Assembly (NCBI RefSeq): GCF_012275445.1
Contig: NZ_JAAZQK010000007.1
Span: 310,001 to 374,000 of the forward strand
Direction of reading: 5' to 3'
Length of the DNA stretch: 64,000 nucleotides
Source: Rhizobacter sp. SG703
GTDB taxonomy: Bacteria; Pseudomonadota; Gammaproteobacteria; Burkholderiales; Burkholderiaceae_C
The notes below the pieces were generated by a model. That model saw nothing but the letters and a program-made list of their open reading frames with translations, made no database searches and had not been told where the DNA came from. Below, one piece after another: positions 17,665 to 25,882 of this stretch. Made by a program: the position numbers and the translations under genes. How positions within the stretch are numbered: the first letter of the stretch is position 1; the number at the start of each line of letters is the position of its first letter.

Positions 17665-17925
17665 GATGAGTTCCTTGAGCTTGAAGGTGGCAATGAAAGG
17701 TTGATGGAGCTTGTTTTCTTGCGGGTCGCCACGCCTTCATCGCGTGTCCGGCTCGTTCGAACTCGACCGGTCATCTGGTGGAAGACGAAGAGTCGATGGG
17801 GTGAACTCTAGTGGTTAACCCTGAATTCATCGACGGCGGTTTGGTGAATTGATCGTTGCCACGATCGCAACAATGAACGCCGGCCTCCGGACTTGAAGTC
17901 GGGGAGATCGACGGGGGGTCCCGTC
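17665..17925. other. Non-coding region upstream of the RM-x-LIGRT gene
   Basis: About 260 bases with no supported gene. It should hold the leftward promoter of the repeat protein. The stretch 17805-17865 is richer in A/T and has two similar pieces (GAATTCATCGA and GTGAATTGATCG) that might be operator half-sites. I see no clear terminator or RNA gene. Confidence 0.4.
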
Positions 17926-18036
17926 GCGTCGCGCCGGCTCGGGCCGAACGGCGAGATCAGCGACGAGAAGACGCGCGAGTTCCGCAGCCGGTTGCTGCAG
18001 GAGTTCGAGGCCTGGATCCAGCGCCAGCGGCGCTGA
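17926..18036 (+). pseudogene. Remnant: C-terminus of an NAD(P)H-dependent FMN-reductase-like gene
   Basis: In one frame the DNA reads …LGPNGEISDEKTREFRSRLLQEF then EAWIQRQRR and a TGA at 18034. This is very like the C-terminal tail of NADPH-dependent FMN reductases (pattern F-x-x-x-G-x-L-T-D-E-x-T-R-x-F … F-x-x-W-I). There is no start codon or upstream flavodoxin-like domain in any frame, so it seems to be the leftover end of a deleted gene, now beside the convergent SDR gene. Confidence 0.4.
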
Positions 18037-18041
18037 GGGCC

Positions 18042-18761
18042 TCAGCCGCCGCCGCGCACCGGAATCGCCGCGCCGTGCACGGCGCGCGCGTCGTCGCTGC
18101 ACAGGAAGACGATCACGCGGGCGATGTCCTGTGGCGAGGTCCACTGGCCGGTGTCGGCGGTCGGCATCGCGTTGCGATTGGCTGGCGTGTCGATGGTGCC
18201 CGGCAGAACCGAATTGGCCCGCACGCCGCTGCCGCGCAACTCCTCGGCCAGCGCTGCCATCAGCGCGAGCACCGCGGCCTTCGACGCCGAATAGACCGCC
18301 GAGCCCGCGGCCGGCACCAGTCCCGACATCGCCGCCACGTTGACCAGCGCGCCGGCGCCGCGCGCCTGCATCGTCGGCACCACTGCGCGCAGCAGTGCAT
18401 GGGTGGCACGCAGGTTCAGGTCGATCATCTGGTCGAACGCGGCGGCATCCTGCTGCCACAGCTTGACGCCGCCGGCCCAGCCGCCGATCGCATTGACCAT
18501 CGCATCGAGCCGGCCGTGGCGCGCCAGGCAGGCGGCGACGCAGTCGCGCACCGCGGCCTCGTCGCTCGCGTCGAGCTCGATGCCTTCGACCGGCACCGCG
18601 CCGGCGCGCAGTTGTTTCTGCAGCGCATCGAAGGACTTGCGCTGGCGGTAGGTGACCAGCACCGTCGCGCCGCTGTCGACGAAGGCCTGCGTCACCGCAC
18701 CGCCGAGCGCACCGGTGCCGCCGGCGACCAGCACCACGCGGGAAGAAGACGAAGAGCTCAT
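18042..18761 (-). CDS. Short-chain dehydrogenase/reductase (SDR)
   Basis: 239 residues. NAD(P)-binding turn VLVAGGTGALGGAVTQAF, the NAG-like VNAIGGWAGG, catalytic serine in LVNVAAMSGL, and the catalytic YSASK pair. C-terminal GAAIPVRGGG closes the fold as in classical SDRs. The substrate is unknown. ATG at 18761 (MSSSSSSR) is preferred over the TTG two codons upstream; CAGGA lies a few bases before. It is monocistronic and divergent from the GH64 gene. Confidence 0.9.
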   Translation of the reverse strand: MSSSSSSRVVLVAGGTGALGGAVTQAFVDSGATVLVTYRQRKSFDALQKQLRAGAVPVEGIELDASDEAAVRDCVAACLARHGRLDAMVNAIGGWAGGVKLWQQDAAAFDQMIDLNLRATHALLRAVVPTMQARGAGALVNVAAMSGLVPAAGSAVYSASKAAVLALMAALAEELRGSGVRANSVLPGTIDTPANRNAMPTADTGQWTSPQDIARVIVFLCSDDARAVHGAAIPVRGGG

Positions 18762-18929
18762 GCGCAAGTCCTGATGGAAGAGGAACGGAGCCGGGGATTG
18801 TCGCCGGTCGCGCCGGGCCCCGGCCTCAATTGCAACCGATTGTTCTCAAGCGAGCGCTCCAGCGCCGGACCGACCCGCCCGACGCAGCACCTGTGAGCGA
18901 TGCCACGTCCGATCGCACGGTCGTTCGTG

Positions 18930-18941
18930 AAAGCGCTTTCT
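18930..18941. promoter_or_regulatory. LacI-family-type operator upstream of the glucanase
   Basis: GAAAGCGCTTTC, a perfect 12-base palindrome with the central CG of LacI-family sites (family consensus close to TGAAAGCGCTTTCA), 110 bases before the GH64 start. Many LacI-family sugar regulators bind this sequence upstream of polysaccharide-degradation genes. No LacI-type regulator gene lies in the window. Confidence 0.65.
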
Positions 18942-19050
18942 GAATCGTCTCGCAATTGGTTGCAAGCCGCCGCCCCGTCGCGGCGGCGGCGATTCGAGAA
19001 TCGCCCCCGGACGTCCGGCCCATGCCGGCACACACAGCGAGGGAAACGTC

Positions 19051-20811
19051 ATGTTGGGAAAAGCAAGAAGCTTCTTGGGATGGATCGTCGCCGCGTTCGC
19101 GCTCGCGGCCGGCCTGGCGGGCCACGCCGCGGCGGCCGACTTCACGCAGGGCGTGACCAGTTCGGGCAGCACCGCGACGATCTGGTTCAAGTCGAACGTC
19201 GCGACCACCTGGGTCGACATCCACTACCAGGTCAATGGCGGCGCGCAGCAGAACCTGCGCATGGGCTACAACAGCGGCGCCGCCCGCTACGAGCAGGTGA
19301 TCACCGGCGTCGCGAACGGCAACGCGCTCGGCTATTTCTTCACCTACAACAACGGTGCGCCGGCCTATGACTCGGCCCGCTTCACCGCGACGGTCGGCGG
19401 CGGCACGACCACCCCGCCGCCCGCGACCAGCGGCACGATCTGCTTCTACGAGCACGCCGACTACCAGGGCGCGTCGTTCTGCGGCGACGCCGACAACAGC
19501 TGGGTCGGCGCCACCTGGAACGACCGCGTCTCGTCGGTCAAGGTCAAGAGCGGCTACCAGGTCGACCTGTTCGACGACATCAACTTCGGCGGCCGCACGC
19601 TGACGCTCGGCGCCGACACGCCCAACCTGGTGAACGTGAACTTCAACGACATCATGTCGTCGTTCCGCGTGCGCCAGGGCAATGGCGGCGTCGACCTGCC
19701 GGTGGGCAGCGGCGTGATGACGATCAAGCTGGTGAACAACACCGGCGGCGCTTTCGCCGACAACCAGGTCTACTGGTCGATCATCGGCTACGACCCGGCG
19801 AGCAAGGTGCTGTCGCATGTCGACGCGAGCGGCCGCCTGGTGCCGTCCGCACTGGCCGACAACACGGCCGGCAACCGCCTCGCGAAGAACGGCCAGACCT
19901 ACTCGAACTACTTCAACAAGCTGAGCGACGCCGGCTGGGTCTCGATCCCGAAGATCGACTCGGGCCGCATGTTCATCAGCCTCGGTTCGCCGATGTTCAT
20001 CAAGATCAACACCGCGGGCGACGGCCGCCTGGGCTTCGCCGGTCCCGACCTGAACAACCCGACCGATCCGAACCAGGACGTGAACTTCGAGTGGATCGAG
20101 TTCACCGTCGACAACAGCGGCTACCACGGCAACACCACGCGGGTCGACCAGTTCGGCTTCCCGCTGAAGACGCGCCTGCTGGGCAAGGACGGCTACGACC
20201 GCACGCTGGGCGAGAACGCGTCGCGGGCGCAGATCTTTGCCGACTTCGAAGCGCTGCCGCAGGCCGAGTTCCGCGCGCTGGTGCAGCGGCCGTACCGCAT
20301 CGTCGCGCCGGCCAAGGGCCAGTTCGGCGCGGGTCGCGCGCAGGGCAACTACTTCGCGTCGTACGTCGACCAGGTGTGGAGCCGCTACGCCGGCACCGAC
20401 CTGGTGTTCAGCGCCGAGGCCGGCACCTTCCGCGGCCGCGTGATCGGCAACGATTTCGTGTTCTCGAAGGACGGCGGCCCGCAGAACCTGTACATCCGCG
20501 GCAAGCCCACCACGCAGGGCATCCTCGAGGCCTCGGGCAACCTGGCCAGCGGCAATTCGCAGGAGCTGGTGGTGCAGGCGCAGATCGCCGCCGCCTTCAA
20601 CCGCCACCTGCTGATCAGCGTCGACCCGTCGCAGTGGAGCAACTCGGCCGCGTACTACCCCGCCGGCCCGGCCAACTACTACGCGAAGTTCTGGCATGAC
20701 CACAGCATCGACGGCCTGGCCTACGGCTTCGCCTACGACGACGTGCGCAGCAAGAGCACGCTGCTGGAGCACCCGACGCCGCGCGGCATGATCGTCACGA
20801 TCGGCTGGTAA
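19051..20811 (+). CDS. Secreted beta-1,3-glucanase, GH64 with CBM56 and beta/gamma-crystallin domains
   Basis: 586 residues. Signal peptide to about residue 29 (…LAGHAAAADF). Residues 30-115 match CBM56 (VTSSGSTATIWFKS … YQVNGG … FFTYNNGAPAYDS). After a TTTPPP linker, residues about 128-215 form a beta/gamma-crystallin-like module (ICFYEHADYQGASFCGDADNSWVG … VDLFDDINFGGRTLTL). The rest is the thaumatin-like GH64 laminaripentaose-producing glucanase domain (VYWSIIGYDP … GRMFISLGSPMF … VNFEWIEFTVD … VDQFGFPL). It should cut beta-1,3-glucan such as laminarin or fungal wall outside the cell. RBS GAGGGA before the ATG; a LacI-type operator lies upstream. Confidence 0.9.
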   Translation: MLGKARSFLGWIVAAFALAAGLAGHAAAADFTQGVTSSGSTATIWFKSNVATTWVDIHYQVNGGAQQNLRMGYNSGAARYEQVITGVANGNALGYFFTYNNGAPAYDSARFTATVGGGTTTPPPATSGTICFYEHADYQGASFCGDADNSWVGATWNDRVSSVKVKSGYQVDLFDDINFGGRTLTLGADTPNLVNVNFNDIMSSFRVRQGNGGVDLPVGSGVMTIKLVNNTGGAFADNQVYWSIIGYDPASKVLSHVDASGRLVPSALADNTAGNRLAKNGQTYSNYFNKLSDAGWVSIPKIDSGRMFISLGSPMFIKINTAGDGRLGFAGPDLNNPTDPNQDVNFEWIEFTVDNSGYHGNTTRVDQFGFPLKTRLLGKDGYDRTLGENASRAQIFADFEALPQAEFRALVQRPYRIVAPAKGQFGAGRAQGNYFASYVDQVWSRYAGTDLVFSAEAGTFRGRVIGNDFVFSKDGGPQNLYIRGKPTTQGILEASGNLASGNSQELVVQAQIAAAFNRHLLISVDPSQWSNSAAYYPAGPANYYAKFWHDHSIDGLAYGFAYDDVRSKSTLLEHPTPRGMIVTIGW

Positions 20812-20959
20812 GCCAGGCCCGCCCCGCGGCGCTGCCGGTACGCATGTCTGGCGGCCGGCACTCAAGCGGGAGGGGTACGGGCCGATAAGCTACGGGCGCC
20901 GTCCGCATGTCGCGGTCGGCGCTTTTTGCCTTGTCGGCACCCGTGCATCCTCCTGCGCC

Positions 20960-21496
20960 GTGAATCGCTCCACCCTTCCGGTCCTTCGGCCGCCATCGCG
21001 GCGACTGGCGGCGCTGGCCTGCGCCGCGGCCTGCGCATGGGTGCCCGCCGCGCGGGCCGACGACGCCGAGCAGAAGGCGACCCTCGTCTTCAACCTGCTG
21101 CTGTTCATCGACTGGCCGACCGACGTGCTGCCGCCGCAGGCGCCGTCGCTCGCGCTGTGCATCGACCGCGCGAGCCCGCTGCGGCCGGCGGTGCAGGCGC
21201 TCGACGGCCGCATCGTGCGCCACTGGCGGCTCGACGTGCGCGACCTGGCGTCCGCCGGCAGCTGGTCGGCCTGCCATGCCGTGCTGCTGGACAGCCCGTC
21301 GAACGCGCCGGAACGCCCGCCGGTCGGCACGCTGCTGATCGCCGACGGCGATGCCGCGCCGTCGGTCCAGGCGGCCGTGGTGTTGCACCGCACCGGCGAG
21401 CGCGTGGTGTTCGACATCGACCTCGCCACCGTCCGCCAGTCGCGCCTGCAGGTCAGCTCGAAGCTGCTGCGCGTGGCGCACCGCGTCAGCGAGTGA
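20960..21496 (+). CDS. YfiR-family periplasmic protein (DUF4154)
   Basis: 178 residues from a GTG, with a signal peptide ending near AARA|DD. The core EQKATLVFNLLLFIDWP, LALCIDR, the paired cysteines (LCIDR and SACHA) and the tail LATVRQSRLQVSSKLLRVAHRV are the DUF4154/YfiR pattern. In Pseudomonas, YfiR is a periplasmic repressor of the membrane diguanylate cyclase YfiN. The next gene, 12 bases downstream, is a membrane GGDEF-EAL protein, so this pair is very likely an equivalent signalling unit. Confidence 0.88.
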   Translation: MNRSTLPVLRPPSRRLAALACAAACAWVPAARADDAEQKATLVFNLLLFIDWPTDVLPPQAPSLALCIDRASPLRPAVQALDGRIVRHWRLDVRDLASAGSWSACHAVLLDSPSNAPERPPVGTLLIADGDAAPSVQAAVVLHRTGERVVFDIDLATVRQSRLQVSSKLLRVAHRVSE

Positions 21497-21508
21497 GCGG
21501 TTGACCCG

Positions 21509-23425
21509 ATGACCGACACCGAACGCCGCCGCGACCCGTTCCGCGTGCAGCCGGGCCCGCAGCTCGGCCGCCGCCTGATGCGCGCGGTGGCGCTCAGCGT
21601 CAGCACCGCGCTGCTGCTGGCGGGGCTCAGCTTCGACGCCTACGTGTACTTCTCGCTGCGGGCCGCGATGGTCGACGACCTCACCGCGCAGGCGCACATC
21701 GTCGCCGACAACAGCTCGGCCGCGGTGCTGTTCGGCGACAACGGCGCCGCGGCGCAGACGCTCTCGGGCCTGCAGTCGTCGGAAGCCATCGAACGCGCAT
21801 CGCTGCACGACCTGCAGGGCCGCCTGCTCGCCGCCTACAACGCGCCCGGCCTGCGCACGCAGCGCATCGATACCGCACCGACGGCACTGGCCACCGAAGG
21901 CCATCGCTTTGCCGAGAACCGCCTGCAGGTGCGCGTGCCGGTGCGCGAGGGCGACCGCGTGGTCGGCCACGTGCTGCTGAGCGCGAGCCTGCGCCCGCTG
22001 TACGAGCGCGTCGCCGCGTTCGTCGCGATCACGCTGGTGGTGAGCCTGGTGTCGTTCGCGCTGGCCTTCGCGCTCGCGGTCGGCATTCGCCGGCAGATCG
22101 ACGGCACCGAAAAGCGCCTCGACTACCTCGCCCACTACGACCCGGTCACCGGGCTGCCGAACCGGCATGCGGCCAACGAGCAGATCCAGCGGCTGATCGA
22201 GACGGTCGGCCGCACCAGCGAGGGCTTCGGGCTGCTGCTGCTCGACCTCGACGACTTCAAGCTCGTCAACGACACGCTCGGCCACGGCGTAGGCGACGAG
22301 CTGCTGCGGGCGCTGGCCGGCCGGCTGACGAAGTTCATGCGGCCCACCGACATCGCGTTCCGCTTCGGCGGCGACGAGTTCGTGATCCTGTCGCCGCGCG
22401 TCGTCGACCCGGTGCAGCTGCAGGCGCTCGCCAATGCGGCGATGCGCGCCTTCGACGAGCCGCTGGCCGTCGGCGCGCAGCTGCTGCGGGTGCGCGGCAG
22501 CGCCGGCGTCGCGCTGTACCCGAACGACGCGGTCGACGCTGCCTCGCTGGTGCTCGCCGCCGACACCGCGATGTACGAGGCCAAGCGCCTGGGCAAGAAC
22601 ACCTTCGCGGTGTTCCAGCCGCGCATGTTGAACGACACCACGCGCCGCGTGCAGCTCGAAGCCGACCTGCGCGAAGCCGTCTCGCACCAGCAGCTGCGGC
22701 TGCTGTACCAGCCGATCGTCGACCTCGTCACGCAGCGGCTGGTTGGCGTCGAGGCGCTGCTGCGCTGGGAACATCCGCGGCTTGGCCAAGTGTCGCCGGT
22801 CGAGTTCATCCCGATCGCCGAAGCGAGCGGCCTGATCGTCGACATCGGCCAGTGGGTGCTGCATGCCGCGTGCCTGCAGATCCGCCGCTGGCACGACGCC
22901 GGCCACCGGCTGCACGTCGCGGTGAACGTCTCGGCGCTGCAGATCCGCCGCGGCATCCAGGCGCAGATCGATGCCGCGCTGCGTGCCTCGGGCGCCGACC
23001 CGCGTTCGCTGCAGATCGAGATCACCGAGCATTCGATGGTCGAGGACCTGGCGAGCAACGTCGCGCAGCTCGAGGCGGTGCGCGCGCTCGGCATCCAGGT
23101 CGCGGTCGACGATTTCGGCACCGGGCTGTCGTCGCTCGCGTACCTGAAGCGGCTGCCGATCGGCAAGCTGAAGATCGACCGCGCCTTCGTGAAGGACCTG
23201 CCCGACAGCAGCGACGATGCAGCGATCGCGTCGGCCATCATCTCGATGGCGCACAGCCTGTCGCTGACGGTGGTCGCCGAAGGGATCGAGACGGTCGCGC
23301 AGCGCGACTTCCTGGCCGCGCAGCGCTGCGACTTCGCGCAAGGCTTCCTCTACAGCCGGCCGGTCGCGGCGCAGGCGATCGACGCGATGCTCGCCGGTGG
23401 GAGGGTGATGGCCATCGCCGGCTGA
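21509..23425 (+). CDS. Membrane GGDEF-EAL protein, YfiN-like sensor
   Basis: 638 residues. Two membrane helices (about 24-50 and 168-195) bracket a periplasmic CHASE8-like domain, as in YfiN. The GGDEF domain has RFGGDEFVIL intact, plus the allosteric I-site RPTD five residues before it. The EAL domain has VEALLRWEHP and the loop-6 DDFGTGLSS with KIDRAFV, so both cyclic-di-GMP synthesis and breakdown look possible. YfiN itself lacks an EAL domain. It is probably controlled by the YfiR-like protein encoded directly upstream. Confidence 0.92.
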   Translation: MTDTERRRDPFRVQPGPQLGRRLMRAVALSVSTALLLAGLSFDAYVYFSLRAAMVDDLTAQAHIVADNSSAAVLFGDNGAAAQTLSGLQSSEAIERASLHDLQGRLLAAYNAPGLRTQRIDTAPTALATEGHRFAENRLQVRVPVREGDRVVGHVLLSASLRPLYERVAAFVAITLVVSLVSFALAFALAVGIRRQIDGTEKRLDYLAHYDPVTGLPNRHAANEQIQRLIETVGRTSEGFGLLLLDLDDFKLVNDTLGHGVGDELLRALAGRLTKFMRPTDIAFRFGGDEFVILSPRVVDPVQLQALANAAMRAFDEPLAVGAQLLRVRGSAGVALYPNDAVDAASLVLAADTAMYEAKRLGKNTFAVFQPRMLNDTTRRVQLEADLREAVSHQQLRLLYQPIVDLVTQRLVGVEALLRWEHPRLGQVSPVEFIPIAEASGLIVDIGQWVLHAACLQIRRWHDAGHRLHVAVNVSALQIRRGIQAQIDAALRASGADPRSLQIEITEHSMVEDLASNVAQLEAVRALGIQVAVDDFGTGLSSLAYLKRLPIGKLKIDRAFVKDLPDSSDDAAIASAIISMAHSLSLTVVAEGIETVAQRDFLAAQRCDFAQGFLYSRPVAAQAIDAMLAGGRVMAIAG

Positions 23426-23448
23426 GCGACAGGCGCTCCCGCCCGATC

Positions 23449-24345
23449 TCACCCCAGGCGCGCAACCGCCTCCTTCGCCGCCGCCGCCAGCGCCGCATTG
23501 CGCCGCGCCGCATCCGCCTTGCTGTCGGTCAGGTAGGCGGTGACGACCAGCGGCGCGCGCTGCGGCGGCCAGATCACCGCGACGTCGTTGGTGCTGCCGC
23601 GAGCGCCGGTGCCGGTCTTGTCGGCGACGCGCCAGCCGGGCGGCACGCCGGCGCGCAACCGGTCGACACCAGTGCGCACTGCCTCCATCCATTGCACCAG
23701 CCGGGCCCGCGATGCGTCGGACAGCGCGGTGCCGAGCAAGGCGCTGCGCAGCGCGACGGCCATGGCGTGCGGCGTGGTCGTGTCGCGCGGATCGCCGGGG
23801 CGGGCCTCGTTCAGCGCCGGCTCGGTGCGGTCCAGACGTGTCTTCGTGTCGCCCAACGCGCGCGCATGGCGGGTGATCGCGGCCGGTCCACCGAAACTCG
23901 CCAGCAGCAGGTTGGCCGCGGCGTTGTCGCTGACCAGCACCGCCGCCTCGCACAATTCGGCGATGCTCATGCCGTCGCCGCCGACGTGCTTCTCGGTGAC
24001 CGGGGAGTTGCTCAGCAGCACCTCGCGGCGCACGACGATGCGGCGATCCAGCCGCTCGATCCCGGTGTCGACGCGCTGCAGCGCCAGCGATGCGGCCAGC
24101 CACTTGAAGGTGCTGCACATCGGGAAGCGCTCGTCGAGACGGTGGCCGTCGACCTGGCCGGTCGCGGTGTCGAGCACCGCGACACCGAGCCGCCCACCCG
24201 ATTCGGCTTCGATCGCGGCCCAGCGAGGGTCGTGCCCTTGTGCAAAGTTTTTCTGTGCAGCTTGCGCCGGCATCGCGGCGCAGGCGATCGGCATCGCGGT
24301 CGTCAGCGACCAGGCGAGCGCGCTGTTGAACTGTCTTCTTTGCAT
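23449..24345 (-). CDS. Class A beta-lactamase
   Basis: 298 residues. All class A serine beta-lactamase motifs are seen: STFK (active-site Ser70), SDN (130-132), the omega-loop Glu166 in LDRTEPALNEA, and KTG (234-236) in VADKTGTGARG. The N-terminus MQRRQFNSALAWSL has a twin-arginine-like R-R-x-F start followed by a hydrophobic stretch and AQA cleavage, so export by Tat is plausible. RBS GAGGA precedes the ATG at 24345. It is divergent from a LysR regulator, as in AmpR-controlled chromosomal beta-lactamases. Spectrum unknown. Confidence 0.95.
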   Translation of the reverse strand: MQRRQFNSALAWSLTTAMPIACAAMPAQAAQKNFAQGHDPRWAAIEAESGGRLGVAVLDTATGQVDGHRLDERFPMCSTFKWLAASLALQRVDTGIERLDRRIVVRREVLLSNSPVTEKHVGGDGMSIAELCEAAVLVSDNAAANLLLASFGGPAAITRHARALGDTKTRLDRTEPALNEARPGDPRDTTTPHAMAVALRSALLGTALSDASRARLVQWMEAVRTGVDRLRAGVPPGWRVADKTGTGARGSTNDVAVIWPPQRAPLVVTAYLTDSKADAARRNAALAAAAKEAVARLG

Positions 24346-24431
24346 CGGGAAATCCTCGTGGCATGTCGGTTCGGAGCGTGCACGATAGCGATCTCCCTGC
24401 CATCGCTCAAACGCTGCTTTCGAGGGCGAGA

Positions 24432-24448
24432 CCCCAGATAATCTGGGG
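24432..24448. promoter_or_regulatory. 17-base perfect palindrome between bla and LysR
   Basis: CCCCAGATAATCTGGGG, ending one base before the LysR ATG and 87 bases from the beta-lactamase ATG. The position over the LysR ribosome-entry region suggests an autoregulatory protein site, or a hairpin limiting translation. It does not match the known AmpR operator by eye. Confidence 0.5.
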
Positions 24449-24449
24449 C

Positions 24450-25316
24450 ATGCAACTCCCGTTGAACGCGCTGCGCGCCTTCGAAGCGTCGGCACGCCAC
24501 CTGAGCTTCACCCGCGCCGCGATGGAGCTGTGCGTGACGCAGAACGCCGTCAGCGCGCAGGTCAGGAACCTGGAGGAGCGCCTCGGCGCACCGCTGTTCC
24601 GCCGGCTGCCGCGCGGGCTGGCGTTGACCGACGAGGGCGCCGCCTTGTTGCCGATGCTGAGCGACAGCTTCGAGCGCATGCGGCTCGTGCTGGAGCAGTT
24701 CGAAGGCGGCCTGCACCGCGAGGTGCTGACCGTCGCGGTGGTCGGCACCTTCGCGGTCGGATGGCTGCTGCCGCGGCTCGCGGCGTTCCAGCGCGACCAT
24801 CCGTTCATCGACCTGCGGCTGCTGACCAACAACAACCGTGTCGACCTGGCCGCCGAGGGGCTCGATTGCGCGATCCGCTTCGGCGATGGCGCCTGGCACG
24901 GCACCGAGGCCGAGCCGCTGCTGGAGGCACCGCTGTCGCCTGTGTGCACGCCGGCGCTGGCGCGGCGGCTGCGCTCGCCGGCCGCGTTGGCCGACGAGAC
25001 CCTGCTGCGCTCGTACCGTGCCGACGAGTGGGCGCGCTGGTGCGCGGCCGCCGGCATCGAGACGCCGCTGCTGCGCGGGCCGGTGTTCGATTCGTCGATC
25101 GCGATGGCGGCGGCCGCGGCGCAGGGCATCGGCGTCGCGCTGCTGCCGCCGGCGATGTTCGGCGAAGAGCTGCGCACCGAGCGGCTGGTGCAGCCGTTCG
25201 CGCTCGGCGTGTCGCTCGGCCGCTACTGGATCACGCGGCTGAAGTCGCGCGCGCCGACGCAGGCGATGCGGGTGTTCCAGGCCTGGATCGTCCGGCAGGC
25301 GCTGCAAACCGATTGA
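24450..25316 (+). CDS. LysR-family regulator, AmpR/GcvA-like
   Basis: 288 residues. The N-terminal helix-turn-helix (MQLPLNALRAFEASARHLSFTRAAMELCVTQNAVSAQVRNLE) is closest to the GcvA/AmpR subgroup, as is ESARHLSFTRAA. The effector domain holds VGTFAVGWLLPRLAAF and CAIRFGDG. AmpR proteins control a divergent class A or C beta-lactamase in response to peptidoglycan fragments; the same geometry here supports that role, but no other ampicillin-response genes are visible. The start at 24450 is one base after the palindrome; no standard RBS is present, which is odd. Confidence 0.85.
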   Translation: MQLPLNALRAFEASARHLSFTRAAMELCVTQNAVSAQVRNLEERLGAPLFRRLPRGLALTDEGAALLPMLSDSFERMRLVLEQFEGGLHREVLTVAVVGTFAVGWLLPRLAAFQRDHPFIDLRLLTNNNRVDLAAEGLDCAIRFGDGAWHGTEAEPLLEAPLSPVCTPALARRLRSPAALADETLLRSYRADEWARWCAAAGIETPLLRGPVFDSSIAMAAAAAQGIGVALLPPAMFGEELRTERLVQPFALGVSLGRYWITRLKSRAPTQAMRVFQAWIVRQALQTD

Positions 25317-25390
25317 GCCGCCACGGCGCTCGACGTCTCGCCTGTATGCCTATACAGTACGCGCCCAGTCCATTCACTCTGCACGCCGTC

Positions 25391-25882
25391 ATGTCCGACA
25401 CCTTCGACGAAACCACTGCCGTTGACGAAGCCGCGCCGATCCAGGAAGCGCGCCACTGGGAAGACGAGACCTGGATCGCCCAGGTCATCAAGAACGAAGA
25501 CGACGACGGCTGGGCGGTCTCGATGACGCTGCGCGGCGAGGCCGAGCCGGCGCTGATCGGCCCGTGGACGATGGGCCGCGACAAGAAGAACCCGAAGCCG
25601 CTCGATGCGCCGGCGTTCCACACGCTGGTCAAGACCGCGCATGAAGTACGGCGGCGCCATGAGCAGCAATTGCAGGCGCGGCTGCACAGGCAGGTGTCGA
25701 TCGCGACCGAGGCCGGCGCCTTCGTCGTCACGCTCGACATCGTGCCGGACGACGACGAGCCGTATGCCACGCTCGCCGCGCGCGATGCCGACGGGCAGGA
25801 GGTCGCCCGCAAGCGGGTCGACGCCGGCTTCCGGCTGACGGCCGACTCGGCCGCTGCGTGGCTCGCGCGCGAACTCGCTTGA
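25391..25882 (+). CDS. Conserved hypothetical acidic protein
   Basis: 163 residues, no signal or membrane segment, acidic (MSDTFDETTAVDEAAP…, many D/E). Middle part WIAQVIKNEDDDGWAVSMTLRGEAEPALIGPWTMGRDKKNPKPLD has the look of conserved Burkholderiales hypothetical proteins; no catalytic motif recognised. ATG 25391 is the first Met giving a compact domain. The downstream outer-membrane-like gene starts over its stop, so they are probably co-transcribed. Confidence 0.75.
   Translation: MSDTFDETTAVDEAAPIQEARHWEDETWIAQVIKNEDDDGWAVSMTLRGEAEPALIGPWTMGRDKKNPKPLDAPAFHTLVKTAHEVRRRHEQQLQARLHRQVSIATEAGAFVVTLDIVPDDDEPYATLAARDADGQEVARKRVDAGFRLTADSAAAWLARELA

Noticed and set aside
20795..24403. 1202-codon minus-strand open frame over GH64, YfiR and GGDEF-EAL genes
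   Set aside because: Low-complexity antisense translation; plus-strand genes have full conserved motifs. Only the beta-lactamase end of this stretch is real, in another frame.
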